Assembly (NCBI GenBank): GCA_045601405.1
Contig: JAZRZO010000022.1
Span: 1-22,813, forward strand
Source of the DNA: RGIG5612 sp045601405
GTDB lineage: Bacteria; Bacillota; Clostridia; Lachnospirales; Lachnospiraceae
Length of the DNA stretch: 22,813 nt
Reading direction: 5' to 3'
Every line of letters starts with the position of its first letter. Positions within the stretch are counted from its first letter, which is position 1. A program made the translations under genes and the position numbers. This document shows, in pieces, positions 7,726-15,384 of this stretch. Under the pieces are notes generated by a model. It was not told the DNA's origin. It made no database searches and saw only the letters and a list, made by a program, of their open reading frames with translations.

Positions 7726-9093
7726 ATGGAAGAAGATGCGATCATCAAAAGAATAATGCCTCATAATATGGAAGCCGAGATGTCCGTTATCGGCGCCATA
7801 CTTATGGATAATGACCTTATTTCCCAGGCTGAGGAGATACTTGTCGGCGAGGATTTTTATGCCAGGCAAAACGGCATGGTCTTTGATGCCATGACAGAGC
7901 TGTATAGGGAATCAAAGCCCATAGATACCGTCACACTGAGCAATAAGCTTAAGGAAAAGAATGCGCCGGAGGAAATGCACAGCCCGGAATATATCAGGGA
8001 TATACTTAACTCAGTACCTACGTCCGCAAACCTTAAGTATTACGCGCAGATCGTATATGAAAAAGCCACGCTCAGAAGGCTTATCCGAATAAGCGAAGAT
8101 ATTACCAAGGACTGTTATCTGGATCAGGAAGCGCTTGATAATATACTGGAAACTACGGAAAAAAGAGTTTTTAACCTCATACAGACAAGAAATCAGAGAG
8201 AATTTGAGCCTATCTCAAATATAGTGGTTAACGCCCTGAAGAAAATAGAGAAGGCATCTAAGACCAAGGGGCATGTGACAGGCCTGTCAACCGGATTTGC
8301 TGACCTCGATTTTAAGACCGCGGGGCTTCAGCCCTCGGACTTCATTCTTATAGCGGCGCGCCCGTCAATGGGCAAGACTGCGTTTTCTCTGTCGATACTG
8401 GATCATGTTGTGGTAAAAAAGGAAATGTCGGCAGTTATATTTTCTCTTGAAATGAGCAAGGAACAACTTGTCAACAGATTGTTCGCGATGGAAGCAAAAA
8501 TCGATGCTCAGAACATCAGATCCGGAAATCTGTCCGATAACGAATGGGAAAAGCTCGTCACTTCAGCGGAGACCATAGCCGCGTCAAAGCTTATAATAGA
8601 CGATACGCCGGGTATATCCGTGACAGAGATGCGCTCAAAATGCAGAAAATATAAGATGGATCAGGATATCCAGCTTGTTATCGTGGACTATATTCAGCTC
8701 ATGAGTTCCGGAGGACGTAATGACAACCGCCAGCAGGAGATTTCCGAGATATCGAGAGCGTTAAAGGGTATCGCAAGAGAGCTGAATGTGCCGGTGATAG
8801 CGCTTTCACAGCTCAACAGAGCTGTTGAGAGCAGGACAGACCACAGACCTATGCTTTCCGATATCAGAGAATCAGGCGCTATTGAGCAGGATGCTGACGT
8901 TATCATGTTTCTTTACAGAGACGATTATTACAATGCGGACTCGGAAAAAAGGAATATCGCTGAAGTGATAATAGCAAAACAGCGTAACGGCCCGACGGGA
9001 ACGATAGAGCTGGCATGGCAGCCTACATATACAAGGTTTGTTAATCTTATGAGAGAGGGCGATGCCAGAGTTGGAGCTGTGCCGTTTGAATAA
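7726..9093 (+). CDS. dnaB: Replicative DNA helicase DnaB
   Basis: This hexameric 5'-3' helicase drives the replication fork. The N-terminal domain (about 10-115, starting IMPHNMEAEMSVIGAIL) binds primase and is joined by a linker to the RecA-like ATPase domain. Walker A is ARPSMGKT (211-218), Walker B is in LVIVDYIQLM, and the later blocks IALSQLNRAVESR and SDIRESGAIEQDADV are canonical. At 455 residues it is full length. No intein or insertion is present. AGGGAAG lies about six bases before the ATG. It ends the gdpP-rplI-dnaB unit and is followed by a shared terminator that also serves the converging ferredoxin gene. Confidence 0.98.
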   Translation: MEEDAIIKRIMPHNMEAEMSVIGAILMDNDLISQAEEILVGEDFYARQNGMVFDAMTELYRESKPIDTVTLSNKLKEKNAPEEMHSPEYIRDILNSVPTSANLKYYAQIVYEKATLRRLIRISEDITKDCYLDQEALDNILETTEKRVFNLIQTRNQREFEPISNIVVNALKKIEKASKTKGHVTGLSTGFADLDFKTAGLQPSDFILIAARPSMGKTAFSLSILDHVVVKKEMSAVIFSLEMSKEQLVNRLFAMEAKIDAQNIRSGNLSDNEWEKLVTSAETIAASKLIIDDTPGISVTEMRSKCRKYKMDQDIQLVIVDYIQLMSSGGRNDNRQQEISEISRALKGIARELNVPVIALSQLNRAVESRTDHRPMLSDIRESGAIEQDADVIMFLYRDDYYNADSEKRNIAEVIIAKQRNGPTGTIELAWQPTYTRFVNLMREGDARVGAVPFE

Positions 9094-9109
9094 AGACTAA
9101 AATGAACAA

Positions 9110-9141
9110 AGGCAGAAGTTTTGATCACTTCTGCCTGTTTT
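9110..9141. terminator. Shared terminator between converging dnaB and ferredoxin genes
   Basis: AGGCAGAAGT (9110-9119) pairs with ACTTCTGCCT (9127-9136) around a 7-base loop. TTTT follows on the plus strand and a weaker T-rich stretch follows on the minus strand. It lies between the two convergent stop codons. Confidence 0.85.
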
Positions 9142-9143
9142 AA

Positions 9144-9314
9144 TTATTCCTCTGCGATTGATCCGGTAGGACATGTATCTGCGCATGTTCCACAGCTTAC
9201 GCATGAATTAGCATCAATCTCATATTTGCCGTCGCCTTCAGCGATAGCGCCTACAGGACATGAACTTTCACAAGCGCCGCAACTAACACAGCCATCAGAA
9301 ATTACATATGCCAT
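9144..9314 (-). CDS. 2[4Fe-4S] ferredoxin, 56 residues
   Basis: This is a clostridial-type ferredoxin that shuttles low-potential electrons in the cytoplasm. The short frame encodes two cluster-binding motifs, CVSCGACESSCP (C9, C12, C15, C19) and CVSCGTCADTCP (C38, C41, C44, C48), each followed by a small turn (VGAI, TGSI). Internal duplication is evident. The start MAYVISDGC is typical, and AGGAGGG lies ten bases upstream of the ATG. It stands alone, divergent from the DUF1858 gene, with a promoter-like TATAAT and a palindrome upstream. Natural partners would be pyruvate:ferredoxin oxidoreductase or hydrogenase; the only hydrogenase in this window is broken. Confidence 0.96.
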   Translation of the reverse strand: MAYVISDGCVSCGACESSCPVGAIAEGDGKYEIDANSCVSCGTCADTCPTGSIAEE

Positions 9315-9396
9315 AGTGCTAAATCCCTCCTTTGGTATTATTTTATGATGGTTTGATTCTAATACATTTGTTTTAGCAATACAAGGGGATATTATA

Positions 9397-9412
9397 TTGG
9401 TAAAATACCCAA
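9397..9412 (-). promoter_or_regulatory. Near-palindrome by the ferredoxin promoter
   Basis: On the minus strand TTGGGTATTTTACCAA is a near-perfect inverted repeat (TTGG-TA / TA-CCAA), immediately upstream of a TATAAT box (9391-9396). TTGATT 19 bases upstream of that box is a weak -35. The position between -35 and -10 is where a repressor could bind. Its function is inferred. Confidence 0.35.
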
Positions 9413-9469
9413 TAAAATCAACATTTAAGTCATTATATTATGCAAAACAACAAAAATACCCCTGTGTTG

Positions 9470-9498
9470 TTGAAAAGCATATACTACTATAATATAAT
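9470..9498 (+). promoter_or_regulatory. Promoter of the DUF1858 gene
   Basis: TTGAAA (9470-9475), a 17-base spacer and TATAAT (9493-9498) form a good sigma-A promoter. The leader of about 52 bases contains a small hairpin, ACAAC (9522-9526) with GTTGT (9531-9535), just before AGGAGG. Confidence 0.65.
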
Positions 9499-9556
9499 TT
9501 TTTTGTAAAAATGACATAGAGACAACAGCAGTTGTTTATTTTCAGGAGGTAAATAA

Positions 9557-9760
9557 ATGTCAACTATTACTAAAGAAATGACTATCGGCGATATATTAAG
9601 AGTAGACGAAGGTCTTGTACCTATTCTTTTGGAAACAGGCATGCACTGTCTTGGGTGCCCGTCAGCACAGGCAGAAAGCCTTGAGGAGGCATGTATGGTT
9701 CACGGCACAGATGTTGAAGCGATAACGGCAAAGATGAACGAATTCCTTGCTTCAAAATAA
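9557..9760 (+). CDS. DUF1858 protein (hybrid-cluster-associated redox disulfide type)
   Basis: This small, 67-residue protein consists entirely of a DUF1858 domain: MTIGDILRVDEGLVPILLETG, then the C-x-x-C motif in MHCLGCPSAQAESLEEAC, and a terminal helix. Related domains occur at the N terminus of ScdA/YtfE di-iron repair proteins and as stand-alone partners near hybrid cluster proteins. A thiol-redox or metal-handling role is suggested, but the stand-alone form has no established reaction. CAGGAGGT lies seven bases before the ATG. It has its own promoter and terminator, so it is monocistronic, and it is divergent from the ferredoxin gene. Confidence 0.9.
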   Translation: MSTITKEMTIGDILRVDEGLVPILLETGMHCLGCPSAQAESLEEACMVHGTDVEAITAKMNEFLASK

Positions 9761-9773
9761 TCTTTTTATGCTG

Positions 9774-9819
9774 AAAGGCGTCCGGGGTGATACTTGCTAT
9801 CGTCTCGGGCGCTTTTTTT
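9774..9819 (+). terminator. Terminator of the DUF1858 gene
   Basis: An imperfect stem, AAAGGCGTCCG with CGGGCGCTTT, is extended by GATA/TATC near the loop and is followed by seven T residues at 9813-9819. Confidence 0.8.
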
Positions 9820-9929
9820 ATGAATGAAAACGGCTTCTGATCTCGTGATAACAGACCTGTAAAAAAGACCGGATCCGGAAGATGACAGAAATGTGGTAAA
9901 ATTAACCGGATAAAATGAGGGGAGAGAGT

Positions 9930-11291
9930 ATGGAAAGGGCAAATATGGATGCTGTGAAGGGAGATATGACTGTAGGCAGCGTGGGGCGTAAGCTTGTGGC
10001 GTTCGCGATACCGATTGCGATAACCAATCTTATACAGGCGCTGTACAATATGGCGGATATGTCTATAGTAGGGCATTTTGTCGGATCGGCCGGGATGTCT
10101 GCCGTAACGATGGGAGGGCTTGTTGTAAATGTGGTCCTGGCTGTAGTAACGGGATTCTCAAATGGGGGAAGTGTTTATATAGGCCAGCTTTTCGGTGCCG
10201 GAAGGAAGGATAAGATCCAGACCGTGATCGGAACCATGCTCACGAGCTTTGCGATCCTGGCCGTCGTAATGACCGGTATTTTGATAGCTGTGACAGGACC
10301 TATGCTCAGAGGTTTAAAAACGCCGGATGAATCGCTGTCCATGGCCGTTTCCTATCTCACGATATATCTGGCCGGAACAATATTCGTATTTATCTTTAAT
10401 ATCCAGGCAGCTGCATTGAGAGCCATAGGGAAGTCAACACCTGCGATGGTAGCGGTTGGAGTGACTGCGGCGATCAACATACTTCTGGACTATGTTTTTG
10501 TCGGCCCCCTTAAAACGGGCGTGTCGGGAGCAGCTGCGGCAACAGTCATTTCACAGTTCCTCAGTGTGATGATAATAGGTCTGTATATAAAGAAAGAAGG
10601 ATTGTTTGATTTTAAGATAAGGTCATTTGCAATAGACAGAGAGGAACTTAAGGTACTGATCAGGATAGGGCTTCCCACAGCAATGCAGTTCGGGCTCACC
10701 TCGGTTTCATTTCTCTTTATCAGCGGATTTGTAAACCAGTATGGTGTTTGCGCGAGTGCGGCATCCGGAGCAACGTCAAAAATATGGATGTTCGAGATAA
10801 TCTCCGGACAATCTGTTCAGATGGCTCTGCTCACGCTGACTGCGCAGAATATCGCGAAGAAGAATTATGCCCGGATAAGGCAGGGCCTGATAATAGGTAT
10901 AATAATAGGGGTGGTCTGTTCGGGTCTGTTCTGGGCCGCGGGGCAGTTCTTTCCGTCGCAGATGCTGTCTGTCTTTACTTCAGACAGGAATGTGATAGAT
11001 ATAGGAATTAGATATTTTCAGATATTCATGATAAGCGGAGTGGTGGAATGTGTTATGTTCTGTTTTTATGGAGTTATATCCGGATCCGGTCACACCTTTT
11101 TTACGTTCATCTGTGCGGTCATATCCGCGATTGTTGTAAGGATAACGTTTGTATGGGTATTTGACGCATTCACGGATCTGGGCTTTAACGGAATAGCATG
11201 GGCCTATGTGTGCGCTCCATGCGCGTCACTGATGGCAGCAGCGGGATATTACTTCTCCGGAAGGTGGAAAAAGAGCAGGATAAAGCTCTAA
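9930..11291 (+). CDS. MATE-family multidrug/cation antiporter
   Basis: This 453-residue inner-membrane exporter has about twelve hydrophobic segments arranged as two repeated halves. The first half opens with the MATE hallmark LVAFAIPIAITNLIQALYN and the residues MADMSIVGHF, and the second with IRIGLPTAMQFGLTSVSF. Family members expel drugs or metabolites in exchange for Na+ or H+; the substrate cannot be read from sequence. The ATG at 9930 is chosen because AGGGGAG (9918-9924) lies five bases upstream; an ATG at 9915 precedes that site. The gene is alone between the DUF1858 terminator and a hairpin at 11355. The frame is full length and shows no damage, unlike its right-hand neighbours. Confidence 0.93.
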   Translation: MERANMDAVKGDMTVGSVGRKLVAFAIPIAITNLIQALYNMADMSIVGHFVGSAGMSAVTMGGLVVNVVLAVVTGFSNGGSVYIGQLFGAGRKDKIQTVIGTMLTSFAILAVVMTGILIAVTGPMLRGLKTPDESLSMAVSYLTIYLAGTIFVFIFNIQAAALRAIGKSTPAMVAVGVTAAINILLDYVFVGPLKTGVSGAAAATVISQFLSVMIIGLYIKKEGLFDFKIRSFAIDREELKVLIRIGLPTAMQFGLTSVSFLFISGFVNQYGVCASAASGATSKIWMFEIISGQSVQMALLTLTAQNIAKKNYARIRQGLIIGIIIGVVCSGLFWAAGQFFPSQMLSVFTSDRNVIDIGIRYFQIFMISGVVECVMFCFYGVISGSGHTFFTFICAVISAIVVRITFVWVFDAFTDLGFNGIAWAYVCAPCASLMAAAGYYFSGRWKKSRIKL

Positions 11292-11354
11292 GCTACCCGG
11301 TCCGTGCAGCTGCGCAGCATCAATGTAATAACGGTAAAAACAGAGTTCCGGAAC

Positions 11355-11379
11355 AGGGCATAACTAATAGTTATGCCCT
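11355..11379 (+). terminator. Hairpin after the MATE gene
   Basis: AGGGCATAACT (11355-11365) pairs perfectly with AGTTATGCCCT (11369-11379) around a 3-base loop. The T-tract is poor (TATCATCATT), so it may terminate weakly or serve as a binding site. The rest of 11292-11477 shows no gene. Confidence 0.5.
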
Positions 11380-11477
11380 TATCATCATTATATATTTGTT
11401 GAGTCATATCTCTTCTCATAAAATCAGAATAAGGAACAACTAAGGCCAATACATATAACAGATCAAGGGAGGAGAAA

Positions 11478-11829
11478 ATGAAGACAAGATCAATACCGCG
11501 GACTATCCGATCCTTTATGAGTCCGCTGTGGAAAAAGCGGTAAGTATCATAATGCAAGTCACTGCGGAAGCGTACAGTATAACAGTGATACTTCTGTGAT
11601 GATGGGATGGGGCCTGCACGGGGTGAACGACAATCTCGGACCTATGCTGCCTGAAGGTACAATGAAGGATGCGGGTTTTGATGATCTGCGCATAGGCAGC
11701 AGACCTGTTTTTGCCGATTATGATCCTGTTGCGGATACGATTACTTTTGAGCTTAGCGGAACAAGAGATCCTAAGCTGGAAAGTCATGAGGCGTTCTTCT
11801 CATATCGCACGTATAAGAGTGTGAAATAG
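11478..11829 (+). pseudogene. Broken gene of unknown family
   Basis: GGGAGGAG precedes an ATG at 11478 with good spacing, but that frame stops after about 20 codons. One frame over, the same DNA reads INTADYPILYESAVEKA, which looks like the true N terminus after a one-base frameshift. After a further disruption near 11540-11600, a frame encodes a C-terminal domain of about 77 residues (GWGLHGVNDNLGPMLPEGT, then RPVFADYDPVADTITFEL) ending at 11829. The parts look like the start and end of one protein whose middle has been deleted. I do not recognise the family and assign no function. A read-through peptide from ATG 11599 is possible. Confidence 0.5.
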
Positions 11830-11841
11830 TAAATCACGTTC

Positions 11842-11921
11842 CCCCGCCTTGCTGCATATATACCTCCGGACGACGATTGCCGGGTTAGTCGTCCGTCGAT
11901 ATATATGCATCTTCGGCGGGG
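11842..11921. other. Long imperfect hairpin in the spacer before the LysR remnant
   Basis: Two arms of about 33 bases pair in three blocks: CCCCGCC (11842-11848) with GGCGGGG (11915-11921); TGCATATATA (11853-11862) with TATATATGCA (11900-11909); and CGGACGAC (11867-11874) with GTCGTCCG (11888-11895). Short symmetric internal loops separate the blocks and a 13-base apical loop closes the structure. A second GC-rich stem (CCCCC/GGGGG, about 11935-11950) follows. No T-tract follows, so it is not a classical terminator. It could be a small RNA, a folded transposable remnant or a palindromic intergenic repeat. The rest of 11830-12057 has no gene. Confidence 0.6.
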
Positions 11922-12057
11922 TTTGCACATAGCATCCCCCCACCGGGGGAAGATGGCGCCGAATGCGCAGGATGAGAGCCGTCTTGTTTGTCTTCTGATA
12001 GTATCTGAGATTAAAATATACATATGACTCGCGAAACGGACAGGGAGGGCTAAATGA

Positions 12058-12653
12058 ATGAAATTGATCCAGATACAATACTTTCTTACCATCGAAGCTC
12101 ACACAAGCATAACCAGGGCCGCGGAGCAGCTGTTCGTATTACAGCCGGCGGTCACTAAACAGATGAATCTGCTGGAGGAAGAGCTGAGGATAGGATGTTT
12201 TGACGGCGCTGTTACAGACGATTTCCTGCCTAAATTATACGCGGGACTTAAGGCATCTACCCCTCGGCTTCACATCAAGCTGATGAGACAGAGCATCAAA
12301 GAAAATCGAAAGGCATTGGACGCGGATGATATTGATGTACTGATAGAGCCCGCCTGCCATATACTCCCGCAGAGTATAACGAAAGCGAGTATGGCCTGAT
12401 GATACTGCCAAAGAGAGAGGGCACGCTGATTTTCTCAAAGAATTCACCTCTGGTGCAAAAGAAAAAGCTGGCGCCCGCGGACTTTGAAAAAGAAGTATAT
12501 TACACGATAGAAGGAGAAGAGATGCTGCTTGAAAGAGGGCTGAAGACCCTGCACAGATTCGGTATCAGAGACCCGAGGGCGGAGGCGGTTGAAAACTTTG
12601 CGACAATGATGTCAAACATAGAACTGTATGGAAAAAGAAGAACCGTTTTGTAA
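12058..12653 (+). pseudogene. LysR-type transcriptional regulator, decayed
   Basis: The first 45 codons are a typical LysR winged helix-turn-helix (MKLIQIQYFLTIEAHTSITR, then AAEQLFVLQPAVTKQMNLLE). After LLEEELRI the sequence jumps directly to the start of the effector-binding domain (IGCFDGAVTDDFLPKLYAGL), so roughly 40-60 residues containing the linker helix are missing. Near 12380 a frameshift moves the reading frame to ESEYGLMILPKREGTLIFS, which ends at 12653 well short of a complete domain. About 195 of the usual 290-300 residues remain, in two frames. AGGGAGGG lies before the start. The intact ancestor would have controlled a neighbouring gene; ddh lies convergent. Confidence 0.85.
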
Positions 12654-12672
12654 CACGGCACGTATTTTTTTC

Positions 12673-13653
12673 TTAGAGCATGTGAGCTCTCTGATAGTCC
12701 TCGGTCATCTGAACCAGATATTTCGGAGCAACGTCAAACACGGTGATACAGCCGGACTTGCCTTCGTTGTGGAGTCTGTATACAGCGCGCGCGTACGCCA
12801 TTAAAACGCTGGTCGTGAACTCCGGATTGGAATCAAGTTTAAGAGAATATTCGATAACATGTTTGTTCTGGTCGTTTATACCGGTGGAACCGGTGCGGAA
12901 AACGAAGCCGCCATGCGGGATCCCGCTGTGGTCGCGGTCCAATTCCTCCTGGGAGATGAAGTGTACTGTTGTATCATAATCCTCAAAGTAATTTGGCATG
13001 GTGACGATATCGCGTTCTACCTTTTCAGGATCAGCTCCGTCCTTTAAAACAACAAAGCATTCCCTCGTATGCTTCTGACGGGTGGACAGCTCCGGATTTT
13101 CACCGGCGCGAACAGCGTCCAGAGCCGTTTCGACAGGGATAGTATACTGCTTGGCGTCGGCCACTCCTTCAACGCGGCGTATAGCATCGGAATGCCCCTG
13201 GCTTACGCCCTTGCCCCAGAAGGTGTAGTCGTTTCCGTTTGGAAGAATGGCGTTGGCGTAAAGACGGTTAAGAGAAAACATTCCCGGATCCCATCCGCAT
13301 GAGATAAGGGAGAGTGTCCCGGCCTCCTTTGCGGCCGCGTCCACATTAGCGAAGTGCTCAGGTATGCGGGCGTGAGTGTCAAATGTATCCAGGCAGTTAA
13401 ACCATTTGGAATATGCGGGGGTCTGCTCGGGAAGATCGGTAGCGCTTCCTCCGGCAATGATAAGAACATCTATTTTGTCCTTCCATTTTTCAAGCTCGGA
13501 TACCGGAGCGACAGGGCAAATGCCAAGTGTCTGTATTGAATCGGGGTCGCGTCTTGTAAAGATGGCCGCAAGCTCCATATCGGTATTTTCCTTGATATTG
13601 CATTCAACTCCGCGTCCGATGTTTCCGTAACCTGCAATTCCTATTCTTATCAT
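12673..13653 (-). CDS. ddh: meso-Diaminopimelate D-dehydrogenase
   Basis: This enzyme catalyses NADPH-dependent reductive amination of tetrahydrodipicolinate directly to meso-diaminopimelate, a one-step shortcut in lysine and peptidoglycan synthesis. The Rossmann motif GIAGYGNIGRGV is at the N terminus. Conserved blocks include FNCLDTFDTHARIP, LISCGWDPGMFSLNR and FWGKGVSQGHSDAIRRVEGV. At 326 residues it is complete. It is transcribed from its own promoter (TTGTAA-17-TATAAT) divergent from the U32 gene, with the 12-bp palindrome TCAATATATTGA in its leader. There is no neighbouring lysine pathway gene. Confidence 0.96.
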   Translation of the reverse strand: MIRIGIAGYGNIGRGVECNIKENTDMELAAIFTRRDPDSIQTLGICPVAPVSELEKWKDKIDVLIIAGGSATDLPEQTPAYSKWFNCLDTFDTHARIPEHFANVDAAAKEAGTLSLISCGWDPGMFSLNRLYANAILPNGNDYTFWGKGVSQGHSDAIRRVEGVADAKQYTIPVETALDAVRAGENPELSTRQKHTRECFVVLKDGADPEKVERDIVTMPNYFEDYDTTVHFISQEELDRDHSGIPHGGFVFRTGSTGINDQNKHVIEYSLKLDSNPEFTTSVLMAYARAVYRLHNEGKSGCITVFDVAPKYLVQMTEDYQRAHML

Positions 13654-13680
13654 AATAAATCCCCAACTTTCTTAGAAATG

Positions 13681-13692
13681 TCAATATATTGA
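13681..13692. promoter_or_regulatory. Palindrome in the ddh leader
   Basis: TCAATATATTGA is a perfect 12-bp palindrome, directly followed by an overlapping TTGATCAA (13689-13696). It lies between the predicted ddh transcription start (about 13701) and the ddh start codon, a suitable place for a repressor. No regulator family is identified. Confidence 0.35.
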
Positions 13693-13707
13693 TCAAAACA
13701 TGTACCG

Positions 13708-13736
13708 ATTATATAACCGCTATGTAGTGTTTACAA
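13708..13736 (-). promoter_or_regulatory. ddh: Promoter of ddh
   Basis: On the minus strand TTGTAA (13736-13731), a 17-base spacer and TATAAT (13713-13708) form a near-consensus sigma-A promoter. Its -35 overlaps the -35 of the opposite promoter by five bases. Confidence 0.7.
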
Positions 13737-13758
13737 TAAAAAAATGTTCTGTTACTAT
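13730..13758 (+). promoter_or_regulatory. Promoter of the U32 gene, likely leaderless
   Basis: TTTACA (13730-13735), a 17-base spacer and TACTAT (13753-13758) match a sigma-A promoter. The expected start of transcription, six to seven bases after the -10, falls on the A of the ATG at 13765. Confidence 0.6.
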
Positions 13759-13764
13759 CAGGTC

Positions 13765-15384
13765 ATGAACGGGAATGTACCGGAAATACTTGCTCCGGCA
13801 GGCACATATGAGGCTTTTGAGGCAGCCCTGTCAGCAGGATGCGACGCTGTATACGCGGGAGGCAGCCTGTACTCGGCAAGAGCCTATGCCGGAAATCTTT
13901 CGGAGGGTGAGTTTATTAAGGCTTTGGACAGGGCTCATCTTTTCGGTAAAAAGATTTATCTTACGCTGAACACACTTCTTAAAGAAACTGAGGCAGGCGA
14001 TGCTCTGCAGCGTTTTATCATGCCGCTGTATAAGGCCGGCCTTGATGCCGTGATCGTTCAGGATATGGGAGTTTTTTCCGTTATCAAAGACAGCTTTCCC
14101 GATCTTCCGGTTCACGCCAGCACCCAGCTCGGGATCACATCCGCTTACGGCGCAAGTCTGGCAAAGGAGCTTGGTTTTGAACGTGTCGTTTGCGGCAGAG
14201 AGCTTACACTGACAGAGATAATATCCATCAGGAGCAAAGCGGATATTGAGATTGAGACTTTTGTCCACGGGGCTATGTGCTATGCCTACTCAGGCAAGTG
14301 CCTTTTCAGCAGCTTCGCCGGAGGAAGGAGCGGAAACCGCGGCCGCTGTGCCCAGCCCTGCAGAAAAGTGTATGAGCTGACCGCAGATAACGACCTGCCA
14401 CTTAAGGAGGGGGTGAAGGAACACATAATGAGCCTTAAGGATATGTGTACGATAAAAGAACTCCCTTATCTGATAGACGCTCAGATAGATTCATTTAAGA
14501 TAGAGGGCAGGATGAAAAATCCGTCTTATGTTGCACTGACCACTCAGACATATAAAAACGCAAGGGATCTTTACATAAAACTCAAAGGAAACAAAACGTC
14601 GTTTGACGATCTGAGCCCCGGGGCAAGAAAGGAATACCTCAGGCAGACGGAAGAATATATGAACGATCTTAAGGATATATACAACAGAGGAGGCTTCAGC
14701 AGCGGATATTTCTTCACGGAAGGTTCTTTTGCCGGGGCTGAGTCAGATAACGTGGTGACGGACGTGGCGTCCCGTACGATGCTCTCGCCGCTCAGACCCA
14801 GCCATGCGGGTCTTGAGACAGGAACAATAAAAAAGGTGTGCGCGCCTGATGTGAGCATCGCTCTTACGCGAGACGTGAACAAGGGAGATGTTTTAGAGCT
14901 GATAGGCGTGGGGGAAAAAAGCGGCGTGGAGCTTACCTGCAATGTGTCCGGGAAAGCAGGCGATGTAATATCCCTTAAAGGAAAAGAACTAAAAAGGCTT
15001 TATCCCGGGATGAAGGTTTTCAGAACAAAAAACGCGGCCCTGCTCCGTCGTATAAAAGAAGATATACTGGACGCAGAGCCCGTCATTGCAGCCGAATGCC
15101 ATATAGAGGCTTATAAGAACAGGCCGTTAAAGATAATACTGAACAGCGGTGAGGTTAACATTGAAATGGAGGGGGAGCTGGTAGAAAAGGCTGAAAACGC
15201 CCCGGTAACGGCAGAGGTTCTGGCCGGAAAGATGAAGAAGAGCACAGGCAGCGGTATAGAGATAACGACTGTAAGATGCTATATAGATGAAGACGCATTT
15301 GTTCGGATGAGCGCGTTTAATGAGCTGAGACGAAAAGCAGCAGACGCTGTAAGGGAGGAGATAGTTGGGAGATATCATCGTTAG
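13765..15384 (+). CDS. U32 family protein, N-terminal and central part (RNA hydroxylation type)
   Basis: U32 proteins, long listed as peptidases, include RlhA and TrhP, which with prephenate-derived cofactor supply hydroxylate a cytidine of 23S rRNA or the wobble uridine of tRNA. The opening PEILAPAGTYEAFEAALSAG and AVYAGG, and the signature ETFVHGAMCYAYSGKCLFSS (first cysteine C172), are diagnostic. GRCAQPCR supplies further cysteines of the probable Fe-S site. The C-terminal part resembles DUF3656. The frame stops after REEIVGRYHR and the rest of the long clostridial form continues in the next gene. The ATG at 13765 is preferred: an ATG at 13744 lies inside the promoter. No Shine-Dalgarno is present. 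Which RNA is modified cannot be told here. Confidence 0.85.
   Translation: MNGNVPEILAPAGTYEAFEAALSAGCDAVYAGGSLYSARAYAGNLSEGEFIKALDRAHLFGKKIYLTLNTLLKETEAGDALQRFIMPLYKAGLDAVIVQDMGVFSVIKDSFPDLPVHASTQLGITSAYGASLAKELGFERVVCGRELTLTEIISIRSKADIEIETFVHGAMCYAYSGKCLFSSFAGGRSGNRGRCAQPCRKVYELTADNDLPLKEGVKEHIMSLKDMCTIKELPYLIDAQIDSFKIEGRMKNPSYVALTTQTYKNARDLYIKLKGNKTSFDDLSPGARKEYLRQTEEYMNDLKDIYNRGGFSSGYFFTEGSFAGAESDNVVTDVASRTMLSPLRPSHAGLETGTIKKVCAPDVSIALTRDVNKGDVLELIGVGEKSGVELTCNVSGKAGDVISLKGKELKRLYPGMKVFRTKNAALLRRIKEDILDAEPVIAAECHIEAYKNRPLKIILNSGEVNIEMEGELVEKAENAPVTAEVLAGKMKKSTGSGIEITTVRCYIDEDAFVRMSAFNELRRKAADAVREEIVGRYHR

Noticed and set aside
9121..9348. Plus-strand frame at the end of dnaB
   Set aside because: It is the antisense of the ferredoxin gene, whose minus-strand product has eight correctly spaced cysteines.
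11355..11379. Hairpin after the MATE gene as a strong intrinsic terminator
   Set aside because: The stem is perfect but the following tract has few consecutive T residues, so it is kept only as a moderate call.
11784..12102. Two minus-strand frames of about 100 residues through the hairpin spacer
   Set aside because: They are open by chance in GC-rich palindromic DNA, lack a ribosome site and resemble no protein.
14571..14942. 123-residue minus-strand frame inside the U32 gene
   Set aside because: It lies wholly opposite a conserved coding region and shows no recognisable features.
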